Positions 7,273 to 15,400 of a stretch of DNA of 20,917 nucleotides are shown here, piece after piece. Made by a program: the position numbers and the translations under genes. The notes beneath the pieces were generated by a model. It had not been told where the DNA came from and made no database searches. It saw only the letters and a list, made by a program, of their open reading frames with translations. Each line of letters begins with the position of its first letter. Position 1 is the first letter of the stretch. Source of the DNA: Gammaproteobacteria bacterium (GTDB lineage Bacteria; Pseudomonadota; Gammaproteobacteria; GCF-002020875); contig JABHIC010000378.1 of the NCBI GenBank assembly GCA_018671205.1, forward strand, positions 1 to 20,917. Reading direction: 5' to 3'.

Positions 7273-8601
7273 CTAGAGGATAAAATTAGGGATGATCCGC
7301 TCAATCGATAGCCCTTCGGAAAGCAGTCGATGAACAATCTCACCATAGTAGTTCGATGAGGCCACAACCACGTAATCTGATTCATAATCAATAGCCTCCG
7401 GGCTCTCCACCCGATACCCCATAAACGCTGTACCCCACTTCTCTGGTGCACCATCCACAACGTGGGAGAGGGTTATCTTTTGCCTCTGAATGGCCTTTGA
7501 TGAACGCAACAGATAGGTGGAGAACTCTCCGGTACCCCACAACACAATATGACCCTGCTGCGCCCGACTCAACTGATCTCTGGCATTCTCATAAAGGGCG
7601 ATCTGCTCACGACTCAACCCGTTTTGTTCGAAAAGCAATGCAATTTCAGCACCAATCTCCCTTACCCGATAGTAGACATGGTCATCAAAGCTGACGAAAT
7701 AGCTCTTTTTTTGGTAGAGCAGAAAAAATAGCTGAATAACCGACAGGACCACCTGCTGATCCACGGTTTCAGAGGTAAAATCGGCACTGATCAGAAAGTT
7801 ACAGGCTAACAGCTCATGCGCCTGCAGATTCTCTACAAATGGCTCAACCTCATCAAGCGAATAATTTTCAGCGGTAAAGATATATTTGATCGTCACCCGG
7901 TCGGGTCGCTTGCTCGCATATTTTTGGAGGTGCCTCAGCACCTTATCCATCCCCTTTGAGCCGCGCACCTTCTGGAAGGTAGACTCGGTTCCGGCATCGA
8001 TACTGGTGGTGATCGCGGCCTCTCCCCGATCCAACGCCTGTTGAATCACCGGGGAGTACTTCAATGCGTTGGTGAAAATAATTTGGCTGTTGGGCGAAAA
8101 TTTTCTATTGATGCCACGGAATAGTCGATCAAAATCCTTTCTTGCCGTGGGCTCCCCACCCCCCCAGGCAATGTGCAGATCATCCCCTACCCGCTCAACG
8201 CCATCCAACAGAGCGGTCAGCTCATACTGTGGCTCGACCCCGCCATAGTAGCGCTCGGAGCAGTAACTACACTTCATATTGCAGAGGGAGTGGTTCTCAA
8301 TGGAGAGTGTACCCAGGCTCTCCTCCTCAAGGGGGGGCCACTCCTGTGTCACAAGATGGGGGCAGCCGGAGCAGGGGGTATCATCGCCCCTGTCGCTGTT
8401 AATTCGTGAAAGGAGCGTCTGCTTCTTGCTCAAAACCTCTTCATAGCTAATCTTTCCGGGGCCATCGAGCTTAATCAGAACCACATCCCCCTTCATTACG
8501 CCATCCACAAAGAAGCGTTGGCAACAGGCACGAACCTCATCCGGTGCCAGATAGATGGAGCGCTGAAGATGGATACAGCTCTTGGTGGTATGTTTCATCA
8601 T
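7273..8601 (-). CDS. Radical SAM protein with N-terminal Cys cluster and C-terminal Rossmann-like domain
   Basis: The 442-residue protein carries the radical SAM cluster motif C-x3-C-x2-C as C107, C111 and C114 in 'LCNMKCSYC', and the SAM-binding 'GGGEPT' at 147-152. Extra cysteines before the core (C9, C26, C27, and C77/C80 in 'PCSGC') could hold a second iron-sulfur cluster; most related enzymes carry such sites after the core (SPASM). Residues 350-442 begin 'GHIVLWGTGEFSTYLL', a glycine-rich beta-alpha-beta start, and end 'VVVASSNYYGEIVHRLLSEG', like nucleotide-binding domains found in polysaccharide-modification proteins. The ATG at 8601 overlaps the glycosyltransferase stop (TGATG), so the two are translationally coupled. 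The reaction is unknown; modification of the sugar or its carrier is inferred from the neighbours. Confidence 0.8.
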   Translation of the reverse strand: MMKHTTKSCIHLQRSIYLAPDEVRACCQRFFVDGVMKGDVVLIKLDGPGKISYEEVLSKKQTLLSRINSDRGDDTPCSGCPHLVTQEWPPLEEESLGTLSIENHSLCNMKCSYCSERYYGGVEPQYELTALLDGVERVGDDLHIAWGGGEPTARKDFDRLFRGINRKFSPNSQIIFTNALKYSPVIQQALDRGEAAITTSIDAGTESTFQKVRGSKGMDKVLRHLQKYASKRPDRVTIKYIFTAENYSLDEVEPFVENLQAHELLACNFLISADFTSETVDQQVVLSVIQLFFLLYQKKSYFVSFDDHVYYRVREIGAEIALLFEQNGLSREQIALYENARDQLSRAQQGHIVLWGTGEFSTYLLRSSKAIQRQKITLSHVVDGAPEKWGTAFMGYRVESPEAIDYESDYVVVASSNYYGEIVHRLLSEGLSIERIIPNFIL

Positions 8602-9641
8602 CAGCCCCCGATAAAATCGTCATCACCATTTTTCAGGCTATCGATAAAACCTGCCTGCCCCATCCAGCCGGGGGTTGACCAGTGGTCAAGAAAGAAGCAG
8701 ACCACCCTGTCTTTGCGCGTCACCCGCCGCCTCTTCAGCCGGGAGAGAAGTGGATGGTGCCGAACCCGGGTCGCCAGATAGTCCAGCAGCGCTATCTTCC
8801 TCTCGATTGCTGACGGGGCGCGTACCACAGAGGCGATCAGGGTCTCAATATACCCATTGACCCCATAACTAAAATCCTCCTCGAACGCCTCATACCCGCT
8901 CCAGCCATGATCCACAACCAGCTCCCTGACCGCCACACAGCCACTCAGCAGTCCATCGATATGGCGCTCGGAGATGGTATTGACGATTGAGCCGGTACGG
9001 TTCATCTTCTGATAGGCGGGATGGGGGTAGATGGAGCGTCTCTCTGCCAATAGCATTGCCGCGTAGGCAAACGGGATATCCTCATATAACCCGGTTGGAA
9101 AACGTAATTGATGCCGCTGTATCAGCTCAGCAGAGTAGATCGAGAAGATCACGGAGCCATCATACTCCCCCTTCACACACCCTCGAATCCGCTCATGCGC
9201 ATCGCTGGTGAGGCGCTGGAAGTCATATCTTTGTGCCACATCTCCTGCAGAGATGAGATTGCTGTTGTAGGTAATCCACTCGGCCTCCGACTCCACTCCA
9301 CGCAGAAAGGCGCTGACATAGTGCTCCGCAATCAGACGGTCATCCGAATCGATAAAGCCGATATAGCCGGAGTGGATACGATCCAGCGCACGGTTGCGTG
9401 CGATACCTGGGCCGGAATTTTCTCTATTTTTCAGTACAACAATCTCTGGCACAGTACGGACAATAGCCTCCATTGCGCGAATGTGCTCAGCGCTTGAGCC
9501 ATCATCCACAACCATCAGGCGGCACTCGAAATGGGCCTGTTGCTGGAGTTCAACAAAGGAGTCAACCGCCCCCCGCAGCTGCTCTCCAGCATTATAGGTG
9601 GGTAGAATCAGGGTTAATGGTGGCGTGCTATCCGGCGACAC
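8601..9641 (-). CDS. Family 2 glycosyltransferase
   Basis: The 346-residue GT-A type glycosyltransferase begins 'LTLILPTYNAGEQL', has 'VVDDGSS' (residues 44-50) and the metal-binding 'DSDD' at 98-101, with 'NSGPGIARNRAL' between, all classical for GT2. No transmembrane segment is evident. The open frame continues upstream to 9785, but that part lies wholly inside the cytidylyltransferase gene and does not look like a GT2 N-terminus. I therefore choose the GTG at 9641, which has GAGAGGA six bases upstream (9648-9654) and leaves only a 14-base overlap with the preceding gene. It probably transfers a sugar to the protein or glycan substrate of this operon; donor and acceptor are not readable. 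Confidence 0.85.
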   Translation of the reverse strand: MSPDSTPPLTLILPTYNAGEQLRGAVDSFVELQQQAHFECRLMVVDDGSSAEHIRAMEAIVRTVPEIVVLKNRENSGPGIARNRALDRIHSGYIGFIDSDDRLIAEHYVSAFLRGVESEAEWITYNSNLISAGDVAQRYDFQRLTSDAHERIRGCVKGEYDGSVIFSIYSAELIQRHQLRFPTGLYEDIPFAYAAMLLAERRSIYPHPAYQKMNRTGSIVNTISERHIDGLLSGCVAVRELVVDHGWSGYEAFEEDFSYGVNGYIETLIASVVRAPSAIERKIALLDYLATRVRHHPLLSRLKRRRVTRKDRVVCFFLDHWSTPGWMGQAGFIDSLKNGDDDFIGG

Positions 9642-10314
9642 GTGCAATCCTCTCGGCCATTGCCCAGTCCTCCATTGTGTCGATATCGATGGACAGGTGG
9701 GAGACAGGAAAGCCGATTCTGGGCGGAGTATCATGCTCTGCAAACAGAGACTCCTCGTCATAGAGCACGAACTCTGCGGTCTCATACCAGGCCTCGTGCA
9801 GATCCTGCGAACGAACCGACAACTTTTCTCTCTGCACAGGGGTCATCTCACCGGAGGGCTCCATCCGCATCGCCCACTCAATGGGTACCGGATATTTTGC
9901 CACCGAGATCATCTCTGCGGAACCGTCCATCGACTCAAACTGGAGCAGCGCACGGCTCAGCGTCTCAGGCTCTAGTAACACCGCCGTCGCGAAAATCAGC
10001 ACAATGGTGTCAAACCGCTCCCCCTGTTCACGGTAGCGCTGTACCACCGAGCGTAGCACCTGACTGAGTGGTGTGTGATCACCGGCCAACAGGGGATCCC
10101 GCGAGAAAGGAGGAGAAAACCCTGCCGCACTCACAATCTCCAGAATCTCGCGATCCTCCGTGGAGACATGCAGCTGATCAAACAGCTCTCCACCCGAGAT
10201 TTTCTCCAACACATGCAGGATGATGGGCTTCCCGAGAAAGGGTTTGATGTTCTTTCTGGGAATCCGCTTACTCCCCCCCCGTGCCGGGATAATGGCCAGC
10301 CGCCTCTTTTTCAT
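9628..10314 (-). CDS. pseF: CMP-nonulosonate cytidylyltransferase (PseF/NeuA family)
   Basis: The 228-residue protein belongs to the CMP-sugar synthetases that activate nonulosonic acids with CTP. It starts 'MKKRRLAIIPARGGSKRIP' and continues 'RKNIKPFLGKPI', the nucleotide-binding signature of the family. 'RDPLLAGDHTPL' follows at 72-83. 'SIDIDTMEDWAMAE' near the end matches the metal-binding tail seen in PseF/NeuA proteins. An in-frame TTG at 10332 and a GTG at 10326 would add four to six residues, but the ATG at 10314 matches the family start. A run of eight G lies in codons 12-15. It is the first gene of the operon, 138 bases after tsaD on the same strand. PseF is favoured because PseG is present, but LegF or NeuA activity is possible. 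Confidence 0.85.
   Translation of the reverse strand: MKKRRLAIIPARGGSKRIPRKNIKPFLGKPIILHVLEKISGGELFDQLHVSTEDREILEIVSAAGFSPPFSRDPLLAGDHTPLSQVLRSVVQRYREQGERFDTIVLIFATAVLLEPETLSRALLQFESMDGSAEMISVAKYPVPIEWAMRMEPSGEMTPVQREKLSVRSQDLHEAWYETAEFVLYDEESLFAEHDTPPRIGFPVSHLSIDIDTMEDWAMAERIARVAG
9648..9654 (-). promoter_or_regulatory. Shine-Dalgarno site supporting a GTG start for the glycosyltransferase
   Basis: GAGAGGA on the minus strand, six bases before the GTG at 9641, within the last codons of the cytidylyltransferase gene. It supports the short glycosyltransferase N-terminus over the extension to 9785. Confidence 0.6.
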
Positions 10315-10451
10315 TGACTCTTTCACTCTCAATCATCAATAGTAACGGAACTACCTGTCGCTATTTCAGACAGACCCACTTTTATTAACGGTATACCTAA
10401 GTAAAACCTTAATTCTCTTTTAGGGACACCTTACTTGGTAGAGGGAAGAGG

Positions 10452-11473
10452 CTACTGAATAGCGGGGAGTTCTGACAAAGGCCAACGCGCCCGTGTCTCG
10501 ATCGCCATTCCACTCCGCTCCCCCGCCTCCAACCGCAAAGCCCCGGCAAAGGCGATCATCGCCCCGTTATCGGTACAAAATTCAGTACGGGGAAAGTAGG
10601 CCCTCCCCCCCTCTTTTTCCGCAACTTTTCTCAGGTTATGGCGGATCGGCTCATTGGCACTGACCCCCCCCGCCACTACCAGTCGATCCAGTCCACACTG
10701 ACGCAGCGCACGCCGACATTTAATCGCCAGGGTATCACTCACCGCCTCCTCAAAAGCGCGCGAGACATCCGCTGCGATGGTGGGGTCATCCCTGTTTTTC
10801 TCCAGTGTATTACGGGCAAACGTTTTGAGACCACTAAAACTGAAGTCCAGGCCAGGCCAGGCCGGTCTACCATAGGCCGGGGGAATCTGAATCGATCCGG
10901 GCGCCCCTCTTTCGCCAGTTTTGAGAGTGCCGGGCCCCCCGGATATCCCAGCCCTAACAGTTTTGCGGTCTTGTCGAAAGCCTCACCCGCCGCATCATCA
11001 ATTGATTCGCCCAGCGCCTCATACTCTCCTACACCATCCACCCGCACCAAAAGCGTATGCCCGCCAGAGACCAGCAGAGCCACAAAAGGGAATTCAGGTA
11101 CCTCCTTCTCCAGCAGCGGGGCCAAAAGATGCCCCTCCATATGGTGGACGGCAACAGCGGGAATCTGCCACGCATAGGCAAGGCTGCGCCCCACGCAGGC
11201 CCCCACCATCAACGCGCCCATCAGGCCAGGACCTGCGGTATAGGCGACCCCGGACACCGTTTTAGCCGGGACTCCTGTCTCTTCGAGCAGCTGATCAATC
11301 AGCGGAATCACCCGCTGGATATGGTCTCGCGAGGCCAGCTCCGGCACTACCCCCCCATACTGTGCGTGCATCTCTGCCTGACTATAGAGGGTGTGGCCCC
11401 GCAGGCCAACGCCGGTCTCATAGAGGGCGATACCGGTCTCATCACATGAGCTCTCAATCCCTAGAACGATCAT
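10452..11473 (-). pseudogene. tsaD: tRNA N6-adenosine threonylcarbamoyltransferase TsaD, interrupted by a frameshift
   Basis: TsaD carries out the last step of t6A37 synthesis in tRNAs reading ANN codons and is normally essential. The first frame (11473 to about 10860) reads 'MIVLGIESSCDETGIALY', 'GPGLMGALMVG', 'AVHHMEGHLLAP' with metal-ligand histidines, and 'LLVSGGHT'. After 'RFPRPMVDRPGL' it leaves the family sequence. The family sequence resumes in another frame, 'DFSFSGLKTFARN', and runs unbroken through 'VVAGGVSANEPIR' and 'FCTDNGAMIA' to the stop at 10452. The junction is a (CCTGG)3 repeat on the coding strand (10847-10861). Two copies would restore one frame of 338 residues, the usual TsaD length. 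Both halves are otherwise well conserved, so this is either a sequencing/assembly error or a very recent mutation. AGGGAGA precedes the ATG. Confidence 0.9.
10847..10861. repeat. Tandem 5-bp repeat (CCAGG)3 causing the tsaD frameshift
   Basis: CCAGG occurs three times head to tail on the plus strand. With two copies the tsaD frame is continuous (PGL-DFSFSG); the third adds five bases and shifts it. Each unit is also a CCWGG (Dcm-type) site. Confidence 0.85.
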
Positions 11474-11516
11474 CGTCTCTCCCTATAGTGGGGAAACACT
11501 CCAGTTCTGGCTTCCT

Positions 11517-11924
11517 CTATCGAGCAAGACATCTCCCCAGGTACTCGGTAGCCGTTGCCTCCTCACGATCATCCTCATCCATCTCTGCGGTTAATGTAGA
11601 CCTCAGTGAAAGCGTAGAGCGGTCAAGCTCATAGTGGTTGCTGATCGAGGCCCCTGGGAGGATCTCTGCGGTCCATTTCCAGAGCAGGTTATTCCCCCCG
11701 TAGAGACCATCCACATGGTGGGTTGTCCCATTTTCCAAAACATGCACCACAGCAGCTCTCTCCTCATCCAGCTCAAGAGTAAAATAGACCGTCTCCTGAT
11801 CTCTCTGTGAGGTCATTTCACAACTCAGCGTCTCTACCTCTGTTGATACGGACGCAGCAGTTGCCGCTACTGGCACAAACAATATAAAGAGTGCCGCTAT
11901 TCTGTTTCGCTCTAATTTCATCAT
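11517..11924 (-). CDS. Small secreted protein of unknown function
   Basis: I do not recognise the family. From the ATG at 11924 the protein has 135 residues and begins with a clear signal peptide: 'MMKLERNR', a hydrophobic 'IAALFILFVPVAA', and a probable cleavage after 'TAA'. The open frame continues back to 11963, but that adds a charged leader ('MLHCSDLEDRIVN') in front of the signal peptide, so the internal ATG pair (11924/11921) is preferred. The mature part has two cysteines ('LSCEMT' and the near-terminal 'GRCLAR') that could form a disulfide and is rich in acidic residues and threonine. A periplasmic location is likely. tsaD follows 43 bases downstream on the same strand. Confidence 0.65.
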   Translation of the reverse strand: MMKLERNRIAALFILFVPVAATAASVSTEVETLSCEMTSQRDQETVYFTLELDEERAAVVHVLENGTTHHVDGLYGGNNLLWKWTAEILPGASISNHYELDRSTLSLRSTLTAEMDEDDREEATATEYLGRCLAR

Positions 11925-12077
11925 ATTCACTATTCTATCCTCTAAATCACTGCAATGTAGCATGAATCACTATTTCTGCCAGATGGGGCGCAGCATTATG
12001 CCATGACCGTGCAGCTGACAATAATAGCCATATCAATTCGATAGAAAATCACCCGCTTTTTACTGTAAAATCGAAAT

Positions 12078-12401
12078 ATGTCCACTGAGTACCAGATGAG
12101 CTGCGATGACTGCAATAACTCTTTCCTGTTTGCAGAGGGGGGATATGTTGCCTGTAATCACTGTGGAACCCAACATTTCATCGGGGTTTTATCCGATGAA
12201 GAGAGAGCCAAAATCATGGAAAAAGCGGAGAACTTTGCTGACTATCAGCAGGCCGCTGACGCTGCCTCCGCTGAGTCGATCCGGCAACTGCCTCTGTGTG
12301 ACTGCGGTGGCTCATTCATCGATAATACACCGCTCTGCCCTGCCTGCCGCTCGTCGAACATTACCTGGGGTGAAGTGGTGTCCCATAGCTGCAATATCTA
12401 A
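12078..12401 (+). CDS. Small double zinc-ribbon protein of unknown function
   Basis: The 107-residue protein has two zinc-ribbon-like parts. The first has C9-x2-C12 and C26-x2-C29 ('SCDDCN', 'ACNHCG'). The second has C74-x-C76 ('CDCGG') and C87-x2-C90 ('CPAC'). The middle (about 38-70) is an acidic, alanine-rich helical stretch. C105 is a further cysteine. No enzyme domain is visible, so an RNA, DNA or protein adaptor role is possible but unproven. It ends 22 bases before hrpA on the same strand and is probably co-transcribed. No good Shine-Dalgarno sequence precedes the ATG; a TAAAAT hexamer lies only 6 bases before it, which would fit a leaderless mRNA, though no -35 box was found. Confidence 0.7.
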   Translation: MSTEYQMSCDDCNNSFLFAEGGYVACNHCGTQHFIGVLSDEERAKIMEKAENFADYQQAADAASAESIRQLPLCDCGGSFIDNTPLCPACRSSNITWGEVVSHSCNI

Positions 12402-12423
12402 ATTCTTCCGCTACAACCATTAG

Positions 12424-15400
12424 GTGATGTTACAGAGCATTGAATTTGACCCTCTGCTGCCGATCAATCAGCGCCGGAAGGAGATTGCGAAGAGCATCCA
12501 GGAGAATCAGGTCACCATCCTCTGCGGTGAGACTGGCTCTGGCAAGACCACACAGTTACCCAAAATCTGCCTCTCTATCGGACGGGGCGAGAAGTTGAGA
12601 ATTGGCCACACCCAACCACGCCGAATCGCTGCCCGTGCGGTAGCGACCCGCATTGCAGAGGAGCTGAAGAGCACCCTGGGTGGGCTGGTAGGGTTCAAGA
12701 TTCGCTTTAATGATCAGAGCCAAAAGAGCAGCCGTATCAAGCTGATGACGGATGGTATTCTGCTTGCTGAGACACAATCTGACCCCCTATTGAGACAGTA
12801 CGATACCATCATCATTGATGAGGCTCATGAGCGTAGCCTCAACATCGATTTTCTGCTCGGTTACCTGAGACAAATTCTCCCCAAACGCCCTGACCTGAAG
12901 CTGATCATCACCTCGGCAACCATTGATCCGGAACGTTTCTCCCGCCATTTCAACGATGCCCCCATTCTGGAGGTCTCTGGTCGCACCTATCCGGTTGAGC
13001 TGCGCTACCGACCACTTGAGGTGGTAGAGGGTGGGGAACAACGTAACCAGCGCCAGGATCGTACCCAGCAGCTCCACCAATCCATTCTGGAGGCGGTGCA
13101 TGAGCTGGGGCGTGAGGGGGCGGGGGATATTCTGCTCTTCCTCAGTGGCGAACGTGAGATCCGCGAGGTGGGCGAGTTTCTGACCAAGGCAAAGCTGCCA
13201 CAGACCGAACTGCTACCGCTCTTCTCCCGCCTCTCGGCCAAGGAGCAGAACCGTATCTTTGCCAACCACTCCGGGCGACATATTATCCTCTCCACCAATG
13301 TGGCCGAGACCTCACTCACGGTACCGGGTATCCGCTATGTCATCGATACCGGCACCGCCCGTATCAGCCGCTATAGCCACCGCACCGGAATTCAGCGGCT
13401 ACCCATCGAGAAGATCTCGCAGGCGGCAGCAGACCAGCGCAAGGGGCGCTGTGGTCGGGTCAGTGATGGTATCTGCATCCGTCTCTATAGTGAGGAGGAT
13501 TTTATCAGCCGTTCCCCCTTCACCGACCCGGAAATTTTGCGTACCCACCTCGCTCCGGTGATTCTGCAGATGGCTGCACTGAAGCTGGGCCAACCTGACC
13601 AATTCCCCTTCATCGACCCCCCTGATCTGCGCCTGATTCGGGATGGTTTTCGTACCCTGCATGAGCTGGGTGCCGTTCGCAAAAACCATACCATCACCCC
13701 TCTAGGCAAGCAGGTGGCTCGCTTCCCGGTTGATCCGCAGATTGCGCGGATGCTGTTGGCGGCAGAACGAGAGAGTTGCCTGCAAGAGATGCTGATTATT
13801 GCTGCCGCCCTCACCATTCAGGACCCACGAGAGCGTCCGCTGGATGCACAGCAGGCGGCAGACCAGAAACATGAGCCCTTTGTGAATGAGCAGTCCGATT
13901 TCCTCTTTTTTCTCAATCTCTGGAACTTCTACCAGGAGCAGAAACAGAAGCTCAGCAACAGCCAACTGCGTAAGCTCTGTAAAACCAATTTCCTCTCCTG
14001 GATGCGGATGCGGGAGTGGCGAGAGGTCCATACTCAGCTCACCCAGTTAACCAGAGAGATGAGGCTGAAAATCAACAACCAACCCGCCGACTATGGGATG
14101 ATCCATCGAGCACTACTGGCAGGGCTATTGAGCCATATCGCCACAGTCAGCAGCGAAAAACATCTCTACAACGCCGCCCGGGGGGTACAGATGAAGATCT
14201 GGCCAGGGTCGGGGCAGTTCAGGAGCAACCCCAAGTGGATTGTGGCCGCAGAGAAGGTAGAGACCTCTCAACTCTACGCCCGCACCGTCGCCCGCATTGA
14301 TCCACAGTGGCTGGAACGCATCGGTAAACATCTGTTAAAACGGAGTTATGCCGAGCCTCACTGGGAGAAGAGGCGGGGACAGGTGGCCGCATTCGAGACC
14401 GTTACCCTCTATGGGCTGGCGATTGTGGCACGACGCAGGACCAACTTTGGGCCGATTGATCCGCTGGAGTCGCGCAAGATCTTTATCCGTTTTGCACTGG
14501 TCGAGGGGGAACTGAATACACAGGGTAACTTTCTCAACAGGAATCGCAAACAGATTGAGGCGGTTGAGTCGCTGGAGGCGAAGTCTCGCCGCCGCGATAT
14601 TCTGGCGGATGATGAGACCCTCTACGACTTCTATGACCAGCTGATTCCAGAGGGGGTCTACAGTGGCCCCACTTTTGAAAAATGGCGCAAACAGGCGGAG
14701 CAGGAGACCCCCTCCATCCTCTATCTGACCGAAGAGACCCTGATGCAGCATGGCGCAGAGGAGGTGCGGGATGGCAACCAGTTCCCGGATCACCTTACCG
14801 TGGGGCGTGCCAAGCTCCCTCTCTCCTACCATTTTGAGCCGGAGAGTGAGAGTGACGGGGTTACCCTGACCCTGCCCGCCGAGCTGCTAGCGCAGATGCA
14901 AGCGGAAACTTTTGAGTGGCTGGTTCCGGGGCTGCTGCGCGAGCGGGTGGTTGCGATGCTGCGCGCTCTACCCAAGTCGTGGCGCAGGAATTTTGTCCCC
15001 GCTCCCGATTTTGCCGATGCACTACTCCCCTCACTGAAGCCGGAGACCGGCGCTCTGGGGGCACAACTCTCGGCCCACCTACGCCAGATGACCGGCGTCA
15101 CCCTGCCAGAAGGAATCTGGAAGACAGTAACACTCCCGGATCACCTGACCATGCGCTTTCAGGTGTTGGCAGTCGATGGCACCATCCAGCAGTCCGGGAG
15201 AGCCCTGCGACAGCTACAGGAGAGCACTCCTGCTACCCCGACCGCAACACGCCCCGCCTCCTCCCGGCAGCAGACCTCCCCCCCTCCGGCCCACCCGCTA
15301 GAGCGTCAACAGATCACCCAGTGGGACTTTGGCACACTGCCCGAATCGGTTGAGGTGGAGCGACACGGAATTGTGATCACACTCCACCCCGCGTTGGTCT

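Noticed and set aside
9642..9785. Upstream extension of the glycosyltransferase frame to 9785
   Set aside because: It lies inside pseF, reads as non-family sequence, and the GTG at 9641 has a well-placed GAGAGGA.
10396..10439. Imperfect inverted repeat (CCTAAGTAA ... TTACTTGG) between tsaD and pseF as a terminator
   Set aside because: The arms are AT-rich, about 26 bases apart and not followed by a T-run; no stable hairpin expected.
10638..11177. Plus-strand open frame of 179 codons opposite tsaD, and another at 11057-11449
   Set aside because: The amino-acid composition is Pro/Arg/Ser-rich antisense noise; the minus strand carries conserved TsaD motifs.
11478..11490. A 13-base exact match (minus strand CACTATAGGGAGA) to the initiation half of the phage T7 promoter, just before tsaD
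   Set aside because: The upstream recognition half (TAATACGACT) is not matched, and AGGGAGA is a normal Shine-Dalgarno site for the tsaD ATG. Coincidence is the simpler reading.
14335..14832. 165-codon minus-strand open frame inside hrpA
   Set aside because: No start signal or family features; hrpA is continuous and conserved on the other strand.
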